The notes beneath the pieces are model-generated. The model was not told where the DNA came from. It saw only the letters and a list, made by a program, of their open reading frames with translations, and ran no database searches. Shown here piece after piece: positions 8,714 through 16,713 of a stretch of 64,000 nucleotides of DNA (within the stretch, counting starts at the first letter, position 1; the number at the start of each line of letters is the position of its first letter). The DNA lies in the NCBI RefSeq assembly GCF_004145845.1, contig NZ_SELP01000002.1, positions 186,001-250,000 of the forward strand, read 5' to 3'. The position numbers and the translations under genes are program-made. The DNA is from Loktanella sp. IMCC34160 (GTDB taxonomy: Bacteria; Pseudomonadota; Alphaproteobacteria; Rhodobacterales; Rhodobacteraceae).

Positions 8714-9802
8714 GTGGAAAAACACGTTGAACATTTGCTGGGCGCGCGGGCGCGGGGCCGCGCGGCGGGGTCGAACCCACAGGTCCGCTTTGATCCCCTG
8801 GCGCGGGTCTGGGCGGATGACGGCTGGGACCGGGCCGAGGATGATCTGCCGGTCTTGCGGACCGAAGTGTCGGACGAACGGATCGGCCGGGTGATTACCC
8901 GCAACACCTCTCCGGACTTGAATTTCGACCGCTCCATCAATCCCTACCGGGGCTGCGAACACGGCTGCATCTATTGTTTTGCACGGCCCAGCCACGCCTA
9001 TCTTGGCCTGTCGCCGGGGCTGGATTTCGAAACCCGGCTGGTGGCGCGTCCGGGGGCGGCGGCCCAATTGGAAAAGGAACTTCGGGCCAAGTCCTACCGG
9101 GTGGCGACCATTGCCATCGGCACCAATACGGATGCCTACCAGCCGATTGAAAAAGAACGGGAAATCATGCGCGACTGCCTGAAGGTTCTGCGCGATTTCC
9201 GCCATCCCGTCGGCATCGTGACCAAGGGCAGCCTGATCGAGCGCGACGTGGATATCCTGTCCGAAATGGCGGCAGAGCGGCTGGTTCGGGTGGGGATTAC
9301 CGTCACCACGCTTGACCCCGCCATATCGCGGAAAATGGAACCGCGCGTGCCCGGTCCGGCCCGGCGATTGCAGACCATCCGGCGCCTGACCGATGCGGGC
9401 ATCCCGGTCCGGGTCATGGTGTCCCCCATCGTCCCGGCCCTGACCGATCACGAGATGGAGGCGATCCTAGAGGCGGCCCGCGATGCGGGCGCCATTGCGG
9501 CGTCGTCGATCGTGTTGCGCCTTCCGCGCGAGGTGGCGGGCCTGTTCCGCGACTGGGTCGAGGCAGAGTTTCCCGACCGCGCGGCCCGGATCATGGGCCG
9601 CGTGCGGGACCTGTACGGCGGGCGCGACTATGACCCGGAATGGGGCACCCGGATGCGCGGGCAGGGGCATTGGGCCGCGTTGATGAAATCCCGCTTCGAT
9701 GTCGCGGTGCGGCGGTTGGGGCTGAAAACGACCTTGCCACCCTTGCGGACCGATCTGTTTCGTGCGCCACCCCGCCCCGGTGATCAACTCTCTCTGCTTT
9801 GA
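8711..9802 (+). CDS. PA0069-type radical SAM protein (COG1533, SplB-like)
   Basis: A 363-residue radical SAM enzyme. The [4Fe-4S] cluster motif is C-E-H-G-C-I-Y-C (three cysteines, CxxxCxxC spacing) at residues 82-89, preceded by N-P-Y-R-G. The N-terminal R-G-R-A-A-G-S-N-P segment is typical of the PA0069 subfamily of COG1533, the family that includes spore photoproduct lyase; the actual substrate is unknown. The LexA operator covering its promoter suggests a DNA-damage role. Its 3' end overlaps the convergent CPBP protease gene by 19 bp. No alternative start with a ribosome-binding site is visible nearby. Confidence 0.88.
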   Translation: MVEKHVEHLLGARARGRAAGSNPQVRFDPLARVWADDGWDRAEDDLPVLRTEVSDERIGRVITRNTSPDLNFDRSINPYRGCEHGCIYCFARPSHAYLGLSPGLDFETRLVARPGAAAQLEKELRAKSYRVATIAIGTNTDAYQPIEKEREIMRDCLKVLRDFRHPVGIVTKGSLIERDVDILSEMAAERLVRVGITVTTLDPAISRKMEPRVPGPARRLQTIRRLTDAGIPVRVMVSPIVPALTDHEMEAILEAARDAGAIAASSIVLRLPREVAGLFRDWVEAEFPDRAARIMGRVRDLYGGRDYDPEWGTRMRGQGHWAALMKSRFDVAVRRLGLKTTLPPLRTDLFRAPPRPGDQLSLL

Positions 9803-10620
9803 TCCGCGCGGCACAGGGTTCGTGGCCCGAACCCTACCGCGACCACGGCCACGGTTGCGCCCATCAGAATGAAATAGACCAGCCCGCCTGTGTCGGTTTC
9901 CAGCGTCGTGAACAGGTAGTTGGCGAAGTTGAACGAAGTGTGCATCAGCATCGCGGCAAACAGGCTGCGCCCGGTGTTTAGGTAGACCCAGTAGATCAAG
10001 ACGGACAGCAGCGCGGTCGACCCCATCAGGCCGAACATGGGTCGGTTGTAATAGATGTCCTCGGTCGGGATGTAGAACAAGGGCAGGTGCCAGAGGCCCC
10101 AAAGGACGCCGGTCAGTAGGCTGGCACCCAGCGCGCCAAGCCGGGGCGACAACCCTGCCGCCGCGATCCCGCGCCAACCTGCTTCCTCCTGAAGCGGCCC
10201 GCCAAGAAAGAAGATCCAGAGGAAAGCGAAGGGTAAGGTCGCGGGGGCATCAAGCGCGGGCGAGGGGGGCGGCGCATCACCAAGGGCCGTCGCCACCAGC
10301 CCGGCCAGCCCGATGATTGCGGGCAGCAGTCCCAATGCGACAAGATACCAAGCGGCGCTAAAGCGCAGGCGCACCAGCCGCGACAGAAGCGACCGTAGCC
10401 CGGCTGACCCCTGATAGGCCCAGGTCACGACGAGGGCGGCGATCAATGGCCCCCAAGCGGCCGGGGTGGACCCGGATAAAAAGCCTCTTGCCGCGTCCGG
10501 CAGGGTGATCACCCCTTGGGCCAAGAGGGCGGCAGGCCCCCAGAAGGCCCAGGAAAACCCAAAGGCGATGGCATAGAACAGGATGATGCGGGACAGGCCA
10601 GAACCGTGATTGGTCGTCAT
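9784..10620 (-). CDS. CPBP-family intramembrane metalloprotease
   Basis: A 278-residue polytopic membrane protein, about seven hydrophobic segments. The CPBP (CAAX protease/bacteriocin-processing) motif E-E-x-x-x-R is present as Q-E-E-A-G-W-R-G, with the later histidine motif (W-G-L-W-H-L-P) and the N-F-A-N-Y segment. The start at 10620 has GAGGAC upstream. It is likely an intramembrane protease of unknown substrate. Its 3' end overlaps the radical SAM gene tail to tail by 19 bp. Confidence 0.85.
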   Translation of the reverse strand: MTTNHGSGLSRIILFYAIAFGFSWAFWGPAALLAQGVITLPDAARGFLSGSTPAAWGPLIAALVVTWAYQGSAGLRSLLSRLVRLRFSAAWYLVALGLLPAIIGLAGLVATALGDAPPPSPALDAPATLPFAFLWIFFLGGPLQEEAGWRGIAAAGLSPRLGALGASLLTGVLWGLWHLPLFYIPTEDIYYNRPMFGLMGSTALLSVLIYWVYLNTGRSLFAAMLMHTSFNFANYLFTTLETDTGGLVYFILMGATVAVVAVGFGPRTLCRADQSRES

Positions 10621-10710
10621 ATCTTGCCCGTCCTCTGGTTGCGATCTGCGCAATCCAACGGCGTCGGCACCTATTCGTCCTTGATCTGGCGCAACCGCAG
10701 CGCCCGCCGG

Positions 10711-11733
10711 TCAGCCCCGGCCGCGTCGCCGGCCACCGCCACGCCGGGCCGAGGCGGTCGCGTCGTCACCGGTCCCGTCCGAGGCCGAGGAGAAGCCGCC
10801 GAGCGCTGCCGCGATCGCCTCGAGCGTGGGGCGGTCGCCGCGCGGACGGGTTTCCAGCGCCTCGCGCATGGCGCGCAGGTGATCGGCGGTGGTGCCGCAG
10901 CAGCCGCCGATGATCGTCGCGCCCGCATCGCGGGCCAGAATGGCGTATTCGGCCATCAGCTCGGGCGTGCCGTCATAGTGGATATGCCCGTCGTGATATT
11001 TCGGGATGCCGGCGTTGCCCTTGGAAATCAGCGGCAGTTCCGGCCCGGCGGCGGCAAACCCCATGACCGTGCGCAGAAGGTCCGCCGCGCCAACGCCGCA
11101 GTTGGCGCCAAATGCAAGCGGCTGGTGGTCCAGTTTGCCGACCATCTTGACCATATCGGCCGAGGTGACGCCCATCATGGTGCGCCCGGCGGTGTCAAAG
11201 CTCATCGTGCCGCACCAGGGCATATCGGCGCGCCTGAAGGCCTCGGCGGCGGCGGCGAATTCCTCGGATGCGGAAATGGTTTCGACCCACAGCACGTCGG
11301 CGCCGCCCTCCTTCAGGGCTTCAGCCTGTTCGTGGAACATTTCGACCGCGATGTCGTGGGTCAGGCTGCCCATGGGCGCCATGATTTCGCCGGTGGGGCC
11401 GACCGATCCGGCAACCACGACCGGACGGCCCGCCTTATCGGCCACCTCGCGCCCGATCTCGGCGGCGATGCGGTTCAATTCGCCGACCCGGCCCTCGGCC
11501 CCGTGCAGTTTCAACCGGCTTGCATTGCCGCCAAAGCTGTTGGTCAGGAACAGGTCCGAACCGGCATCGACCGCCCCCTGATACAGCGCGGTAATCCGGT
11601 CGGGATGGTCGATGTTCCACATCTCCGGCGCGTCGCCAGAGCTGAGCCCCATGTTGAACAGCGTCGTGCCGGTGGCCCCGTCGGCCATCAGCCAGTCGCG
11701 GGTTTCAAGAAGGCGGGAAAGGGCGTTCGACAT
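10711..11733 (-). CDS. bmt: Homocysteine S-methyltransferase (betaine/cobalamin-dependent type, Bmt)
   Basis: A 340-residue TIM-barrel methyltransferase. The N-terminal D-G-A-T-G-T-T-L-F and the zinc-binding cysteines (N-C-G-V-G region and G-G-C-C-G-T-T near residue 275) match the homocysteine-methyltransferase family (MetH N-terminal domain, BHMT, MmuM). In roseobacters this protein is annotated as betaine-homocysteine methyltransferase and, with the separate corrinoid protein upstream, is proposed to form methionine synthase. The last residues form an unusual arginine/glycine-rich tail (A-R-R-G-G-G-R-R-R-G-R-G). Its start lies inside the 3' end of the MprF-like gene (29-bp overlap), implying one transcript. 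Confidence 0.87.
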   Translation of the reverse strand: MSNALSRLLETRDWLMADGATGTTLFNMGLSSGDAPEMWNIDHPDRITALYQGAVDAGSDLFLTNSFGGNASRLKLHGAEGRVGELNRIAAEIGREVADKAGRPVVVAGSVGPTGEIMAPMGSLTHDIAVEMFHEQAEALKEGGADVLWVETISASEEFAAAAEAFRRADMPWCGTMSFDTAGRTMMGVTSADMVKMVGKLDHQPLAFGANCGVGAADLLRTVMGFAAAGPELPLISKGNAGIPKYHDGHIHYDGTPELMAEYAILARDAGATIIGGCCGTTADHLRAMREALETRPRGDRPTLEAIAAALGGFSSASDGTGDDATASARRGGGRRRGRG

Positions 11734-13684
11734 GGGGGTGTCCTGCGCGTTGCCGGGCGGTGGCCCGAAGGTCATGGTCATCAGCCAGCACATCGCACGA
11801 AGCGCGGTCGGGATCAAACTGAAAACCGGGGGCAGGACGGGGGCGCGTCGCGGGCAGGGGGCCGGGGCGGTGGATCGCCCGGGCAACCGCAATCCCGGCC
11901 CGAAGCAGGTCAGCGCGGGTCGGGGCGGCAATGTAGCGGGGCGCCCATTCGGGGCCGAAACTTTGCTTGAACTGACGCAGGCCTGCGCTGCGGCGGTTGG
12001 CGATCTGGCCGGCCAAGCCCGGGAACATCTGCACGGCGGCCAGCGAGACGACTGGCACCCCCTCGGTCTGGGCGGCCTCGAGCCCGGCGACGATCAGCGC
12101 GTGCATGGTGCCGTCGGGCAGGTCGGCGCGGTGCCGCATCAGGTCGAGCGTCCAGTCGGACCGGCCCCGGTGAAAGCTGACAAAGCCCAGAAGTTGCCCG
12201 TTGCGGCTGGCCAGAAACACGGCCTGACCGGCCAGAAGCGCAGGATCGAACAGCCCCATCGACCAGCCCCGTTCGCGGCCCTGCGCGCGGGTCCAGTCCT
12301 GATGAACGGCGGCCATCTGGGCGATGGGCAGCGGGCTGGCCGCCCGCAGCACCCGGATATCGGCCTTTTCTGCGTGGCGCAGCTTGCGCCGCAATTGCCG
12401 ATGGGCGGGGCTGCAAAGGTCGAACCCCGACAGGTTCACTCGTGCCTCATCCGCGCAATGCAGGACCGCCCAGCCAAGCGCGCGGGCGCGAGCGGCCTCG
12501 GCCCGGCTGCATTTGTAGAGGATCGGGGATAGCCCATCGGTCCCGGCCAATCGGGCGAAACCCGCGATGTCCGGCTGCCCCCAGCCCGGTCCGATCGCCG
12601 CCCTGTAGTCGGCAAGATCCCGAAACAACCAGCCCGACTGGCCATCGGGCATCATGGCGATGGTCCCGCCCTGTCGGACCAAGCCCCATTCCGACGGCGC
12701 GCCGGTCTGCGCCGGAAGCCTCTCTGCCCCCGGTCCCATCGTGTCAAGCCGGGACGGGATCGGTTCCCGGGGCTGCGGGATCAGTGCCAAAAGCCCAAGG
12801 ACAGCAGGCACGAGGTAATAGACGACCCGGAATGCCAGAACCGCCCCCAGCAGGGTTTCGGCCGGGACGTGCGGCAACAGGGCCAGCAGGGTCAGTTCGA
12901 ACGCCCCCACGCCGCCCGGGGCGTTCGACAACAGCCCCGCCCCCAGGGCGAGGAGATAGGCCGCGAAGATGACCGGAACCGGCGGCAGCAGGTCCGCAGG
13001 CAAAAGGCAGGCCAAGGCCAGCGCGGCGCAGCCGGTGTCGACAACGGTCCAAAACAGCAGTCGTCCTGCATCCGCCCCCCGAAACCTAGACAGCCATCCA
13101 AGGGACAGGACCTGCCGCAGCGCCAGAAGGATGCAAACCCCGGACAGGGCAATCCCGGCGCCGATCCGCAGGGCCGGGTGCAGCGCCAGGGGCGCCCCGG
13201 CGATCAGGACAGCTACGACCGTAACCATCGCCCAGGAGGCAAGGAAGGACAGGGCGACCATCGCCGACAGCCGGGTCGCCTGCCAAAGGGACAGTTGCGG
13301 CAGCCGCCGCCAGCGGACCAGCGCGCCGGTCAGCACACCGAATCCCAAAAACTGTGATACCGCGATGGCCTGCATCCCGGTCCATCGCGCCGCGCGGCCA
13401 CCCACCCTTGTGCCCATAACCCGGTGCAGCACCGCGTCGTAATGTCCAAGGGCCGCGAAACTTCCCGCCGTGGCCAGCACCGCGCCGACCCAGCCGGTCA
13501 GGCTGACAGCGCCGATGGCGTCGCGGATGTCCGTAGGGTCCAGCCCGTCCACCTTGCGCCACAAAAGCCAGCCGAAGACGACCAGCGCAAATGGCGGCAG
13601 GCCACGGGACAGGAGGGCACGAAGCGGCGGAAGATAGGGGGCCGTGGCGGCAAGGGCGCGGGCAGGGCGGCGGCGTGTCGGCAT
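11705..13684 (-). CDS. Short MprF-like phosphatidylglycerol aminoacyltransferase/flippase
   Basis: A 659-residue protein. The N-terminal half has about eight hydrophobic segments (UPF0104-type, with the motif N-A-P-G-G-V-G-A-F-E in a late TM loop); the C-terminal half is a DUF2156/LPG-synthase catalytic domain (D-G-Q-S-G-W-L-F-R, F-D-L-C-S-P-A-H-R-Q-L-R-R-K, F-P-G-L-A-G-Q). MprF-type proteins attach lysine or alanine to phosphatidylglycerol and flip the product, lowering surface negative charge. It is shorter than the roughly 850-residue, 14-TM MprF, so part of the flippase domain is missing or reduced. The last ~50 residues are low-complexity and overlap the start of bmt. Which amino acid is transferred cannot be read from sequence. 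Confidence 0.82.
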   Translation of the reverse strand: MPTRRRPARALAATAPYLPPLRALLSRGLPPFALVVFGWLLWRKVDGLDPTDIRDAIGAVSLTGWVGAVLATAGSFAALGHYDAVLHRVMGTRVGGRAARWTGMQAIAVSQFLGFGVLTGALVRWRRLPQLSLWQATRLSAMVALSFLASWAMVTVVAVLIAGAPLALHPALRIGAGIALSGVCILLALRQVLSLGWLSRFRGADAGRLLFWTVVDTGCAALALACLLPADLLPPVPVIFAAYLLALGAGLLSNAPGGVGAFELTLLALLPHVPAETLLGAVLAFRVVYYLVPAVLGLLALIPQPREPIPSRLDTMGPGAERLPAQTGAPSEWGLVRQGGTIAMMPDGQSGWLFRDLADYRAAIGPGWGQPDIAGFARLAGTDGLSPILYKCSRAEAARARALGWAVLHCADEARVNLSGFDLCSPAHRQLRRKLRHAEKADIRVLRAASPLPIAQMAAVHQDWTRAQGRERGWSMGLFDPALLAGQAVFLASRNGQLLGFVSFHRGRSDWTLDLMRHRADLPDGTMHALIVAGLEAAQTEGVPVVSLAAVQMFPGLAGQIANRRSAGLRQFKQSFGPEWAPRYIAAPTRADLLRAGIAVARAIHRPGPLPATRPRPAPGFQFDPDRASCDVLADDHDLRATARQRAGHPHVERPFPPS

Positions 13685-13775
13685 CTTCGGCTCCGGTCAG
13701 GGCCGGCAAGCCCGGCATTGCCACAACCGTCTATCGGGCGTGGCGTGAACAGGGCGTTAAATATCGAATTTTACA

Positions 13776-13811
13776 CAAGGAAATGGCGCCCGAAACCGGA
13801 CGCCATCCTTG
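13776..13811 (-). terminator. Candidate intrinsic terminator for the ATPase zeta-subunit gene
   Basis: Read on the minus strand, GGATGGCG pairs with CGCCAT plus flanking CCTTG/CAAGG around a 12-nt loop, followed by a moderately T-rich stretch. It lies between the DUF1476 stop and the next minus-strand start. The T-tract is imperfect. Confidence 0.5.
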
Positions 13812-13828
13812 TCTTTTGGGAACGTGGC

Positions 13829-14143
13829 CTAGTGCTCTTCCATCAGCTGGGCCTTGGCGATCGGCAGCAGTTCCGCCAGCTTGGCGCGGATCTCGTCCGG
13901 GCTGGACAGATCGCCAAGATCGCCCGCGACCTTGCGGACCACGTCTTCGTGCCCGGCTTCCTCGAAATCGGAAACAACGACTTCCTTGGCATAGGCGGCG
14001 GCATCATCGCCGGTCTTGCCCAGTTTTTCGGCTGCCCAAAGGCCCAGAAGCTTGTTGCAGCGGGCTTCGGCCTTGAACTGCATCTCGGCGTCATGGGCGA
14101 ATTTGTTCTCGAAGGCGTTCTCGCGTTCGTCAAAGGTGGTCAT
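13829..14143 (-). CDS. F1-ATPase inhibitor zeta subunit (DUF1476)
   Basis: A 104-residue helical protein of the DUF1476 family, beginning M-T-T-F-D-E-R-E-N-A-F-E-N-K-F-A-H-D. In Paracoccus denitrificans the homologue is the zeta subunit, which inserts its N-terminus into F1-ATPase and blocks ATP hydrolysis. Length (104-107) and N-terminus match. It is monocistronic and divergent from purC, a common arrangement in Rhodobacteraceae. Confidence 0.93.
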   Translation of the reverse strand: MTTFDERENAFENKFAHDAEMQFKAEARCNKLLGLWAAEKLGKTGDDAAAYAKEVVVSDFEEAGHEDVVRKVAGDLGDLSSPDEIRAKLAELLPIAKAQLMEEH

Positions 14144-14291
14144 CGGCCTTGGTCCTTGCGCTTGCGTCTGTGTCAGGACTGATATGCCCGCGGATGCGCT
14201 TGCCCGCAAGAGGGGCTTGGCTTATGAGGCCGCATACCGCGCCTGAACGCGACTCTGCCCGAGGGTCCGATTGCGCGGACAAGAGGTGACC

Positions 14292-15053
14292 ATGGCCCGG
14301 CGCAAGAAGATTTACGAAGGCAAAGCCAAGATCCTGTATGAAGGCCCGGAACCGGGCACGATCGTGCAATATTTCAAGGATGACGCAACTGCCTTCAACG
14401 CCGAGAAAAAGGCAGTGATCGAAGGCAAGGGCGTGCTGAACAACCGCCTGTCCGAGTTTTTCATGACCGGGCTGCAGTCGATCGGGGTGCCGACCCACTT
14501 CATCAAGCGGCTGAACATGCGCGAACAGCTGGTCCGGCAGGTCGAGATCATCCCGCTGGAAGTGATCGTGCGCAATTTTGCCGCAGGGTCGATGGCCAAG
14601 CGGCTGGGCATGGAAGAAGGCACGCCGCTGCCGCGCCCGATTGTCGAGTTCTCCTACAAGAACGATGCACTGGGCGATCCGCTGGTCCCCGAGGAATATA
14701 TCATCGCCTTCGGCTGGGCCGCGCAGCAGGATCTGGACGATATCGTCGCGATCGCCCTGCGGGTGAACGATTTCATGTCGGGCGTGATGCATGGGGTCGG
14801 GATCAAGCTGATCGACTTCAAGATCGAGATCGGCCGGATCTGGGACAATGATTTCATGCGCCTCGTGGTGGCCGATGAAATCAGCCCCGACAGCTGCCGC
14901 CTGTGGGACATCGAGACCGGCCAGAAGCTGGACAAGGACGTGTTCCGCCGTGATCTTGGCAACCTTGCCGATGCCTATACCGAAGTGGCCCGCCGCCTTG
15001 GGGTTCTGCCGTCCAACGTGACGCATACCCACAAGCCGACGCTGGTCAACTGA
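14292..15053 (+). CDS. purC: SAICAR synthase PurC
   Basis: A 253-residue phosphoribosylaminoimidazole-succinocarboxamide synthase, catalysing ATP-dependent condensation of CAIR with aspartate in purine biosynthesis. The start ([10 protein letters not shown]) and the motifs [16 protein letters not shown] and [11 protein letters not shown] are all intact. The gene has GAGGTG before its ATG, is followed by purS 35 bp later, and opens the purC-purS-(adh)-purQ run. Confidence 0.97.
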   Translation: MARRKKIYEGKAKILYEGPEPGTIVQYFKDDATAFNAEKKAVIEGKGVLNNRLSEFFMTGLQSIGVPTHFIKRLNMREQLVRQVEIIPLEVIVRNFAAGSMAKRLGMEEGTPLPRPIVEFSYKNDALGDPLVPEEYIIAFGWAAQQDLDDIVAIALRVNDFMSGVMHGVGIKLIDFKIEIGRIWDNDFMRLVVADEISPDSCRLWDIETGQKLDKDVFRRDLGNLADAYTEVARRLGVLPSNVTHTHKPTLVN

Positions 15054-15088
15054 CCGCACCAACACACGACCCGAGGGGGAACTGACCG

Positions 15089-15319
15089 ATGAAAGCCCGT
15101 GTTCATGTCATGCTGAAGAACGGTGTCCTTGACCCGCAGGGCGAGGCCGTGCGCCACGCGCTTGGCTCGCTCGGGTTCGACGGGGTTGGCGGTGTCCGTC
15201 AGGGCAAGATCATCGAACTGGATCTTGCCGATGGCACGACCGAGGACACCGTGAAAGAGATGTGTGAAAAGCTGCTCGCCAACACGGTGATCGAAAGCTA
15301 CCAGATCGAAATGGCCTAA
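15089..15319 (+). CDS. purS: FGAM synthase subunit PurS
   Basis: A 76-residue PurS protein, the small bridging subunit of the three-part formylglycinamidine ribonucleotide synthase (PurL-PurQ-PurS). Features: M-K-A-R-V-H-V, the D-P-Q-G-E-A-V turn, and G-K-I-I-E-L-D. GAGGGG precedes the start. Its partner purQ is about 1.4 kb downstream, separated by an alcohol dehydrogenase gene; the large subunit purL is not in the window. Confidence 0.96.
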   Translation: MKARVHVMLKNGVLDPQGEAVRHALGSLGFDGVGGVRQGKIIELDLADGTTEDTVKEMCEKLLANTVIESYQIEMA

Positions 15320-15326
15320 GGCCTGT

Positions 15327-15346
15327 CGCCGGGGCTTGCCCCGGCG
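15327..15346 (+). repeat. Strong GC hairpin between purS and the dehydrogenase gene
   Basis: CGCCGGGGC (15327-15335) pairs perfectly with GCCCCGGCG (15338-15346) around TT. There is no T-tract, so it is a weak terminator at best; it may instead limit readthrough or protect the purC-purS mRNA 3' end. Confidence 0.5.
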
Positions 15347-15387
15347 CCCGCCGCCCGCCACTCTGCCGCTGACCAAAGCGGAGAGGA

Positions 15388-16434
15388 ATGATGCGCGCGG
15401 CCCTGTTGACCACCTACAATTCCCCGCTCGAGATAACATCCGTCGCGGACCCGGGCTGTGCGCCGGACGGTGTCGTGCTGCGGGTCATGGCCTGCGGGGT
15501 CTGCCGGTCCGACTGGCACGCCTGGACCGGGGCGGACCCGGATGTGGTGTTGCCACACATCCCCGGGCACGAGTTTTGTGGCGAGGTGGTCGAGATCGGC
15601 CCGCAGGTGAGCCGCTGGCGGGTCGGGGACCGGGTGATCGCCCCCTTCATCCTTGCCTGCGGTTCGTGTCCCGCCTGCGCGGCGGGGCAGCAGACAACCT
15701 GCCCAACACAGGTCGTGCCGGGTTTTACCCAGAATGGCGCCTTTGCCGAGATGATCTCGGTCCCGCATGCCGACCACAACCTGACCGCCCTGCCTGACGG
15801 GATGGACCCCGGCCTTGCCGCCGCGCTGGGCTGCCGGGCCACGACCGCATGGCATGCGCTGACCGGGCGGGCGGCGCTGGCGGGCGGCGAATGGCTTGCC
15901 GTGTTTGGGGGCGGCGGGGTCGGGACCTGTGCGCTGATCCTCGGCCGGGCGCTGGGCGCGCGGGTGGTCGTCGTTGATGTGGTCGAGGAAAAGCTGCAAT
16001 TTGCCAAAGGGTTGGGGGCCGATGCTGTGGTGAACGCCGCACGGGTCGACGCGGCCGAGGCGGTGCGGGACATCACCGGCGGCGGTGCCCATGTGGCGAT
16101 CGAGGCGCTGGGCATTCCGGCGACCACGATCCCCGCCCTGAAATCCCTGCGCAAACTGGGGCGGATGGTGCAGGTGGGGATGCCGGCGGGCGATCATGCG
16201 ACGATGCCGATCCCGATGGACACGGTCTATTCAGGGCAATTAGCGATCTTCGGCACACGCGGAATGCCCGCCCATCGCTACCCGTCGCTTCTGTCGTTGA
16301 TCGAGGCCGGACAGGCGGACCTGTCGCCGCTGGTGACGCGGCGGATCGGCCTGTCGGGGGTGAACGCGGAACTGGAGGCCTTCAATCACCCCGCACCGCC
16401 CGGCGTGGCCGTAATCACCGACTTCCAGTCCTGA
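15388..16434 (+). CDS. Zinc-dependent medium-chain alcohol dehydrogenase
   Basis: A 348-residue MDR-family dehydrogenase. The catalytic zinc ligands are seen in C-G-V-C-R-S-D-W-H and G-H-E-F-C-G-E, the structural zinc cysteines in C-G-S-C-P-A-C-A-A-G, and the NAD(P)-binding motif in G-G-G-G-V-G-T-C-A. Substrate cannot be assigned. Either of two adjacent ATGs (15388 or 15391) could be used; both follow GGAGAGG. It interrupts the purine run between purS and purQ on the same strand and is followed by a dispersed repeat element. Confidence 0.88.
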   Translation: MMRAALLTTYNSPLEITSVADPGCAPDGVVLRVMACGVCRSDWHAWTGADPDVVLPHIPGHEFCGEVVEIGPQVSRWRVGDRVIAPFILACGSCPACAAGQQTTCPTQVVPGFTQNGAFAEMISVPHADHNLTALPDGMDPGLAAALGCRATTAWHALTGRAALAGGEWLAVFGGGGVGTCALILGRALGARVVVVDVVEEKLQFAKGLGADAVVNAARVDAAEAVRDITGGGAHVAIEALGIPATTIPALKSLRKLGRMVQVGMPAGDHATMPIPMDTVYSGQLAIFGTRGMPAHRYPSLLSLIEAGQADLSPLVTRRIGLSGVNAELEAFNHPAPPGVAVITDFQS

Positions 16435-16440
16435 CACGGG

Positions 16441-16645
16441 CGGGGTGGGTTGAAACGCACCTTACCCGGGGGCGCTTCGCCCCCCACCAGATCGCTCATG
16501 GCCCCCCAGAGGATATTTTTGACCCAAAGAAGAAGGGACGTTGAGTCCAGTCCCCTTCTTTGGGTTGCAAATATCCCGGGGTGAATGGCCCGAACGGGCC
16601 AGAGGGGCAGCGCCCCTCATGTAAGGTGGGTTTTAACCCACCGCC
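16441..16645. repeat. Dispersed structured intergenic repeat: two units in inverted orientation
   Basis: Two copies of one element face each other: one on the minus strand (about 16441-16536) and one on the plus strand (about 16550-16645). Each unit reads CTTCTTTGGGT, then AAATATCC, then one or two GC hairpins (GGGGCAGCGCCCC in the right unit; GGGGGC-GAA-GCGCCCCC in the left), then a terminal hairpin with GGTGGGTT/AACCCACC stems. A third unit is at 62923-63021. The 279-bp gap between the dehydrogenase and purQ is almost entirely this element. Confidence 0.85.
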
Positions 16646-16713
16646 CCTTTGCCTTTGCAGCAAAAGCGGCTAAACGCTCGCCCAACGACTCGTGCTTCCC
16701 GAAAGGACCCGCC

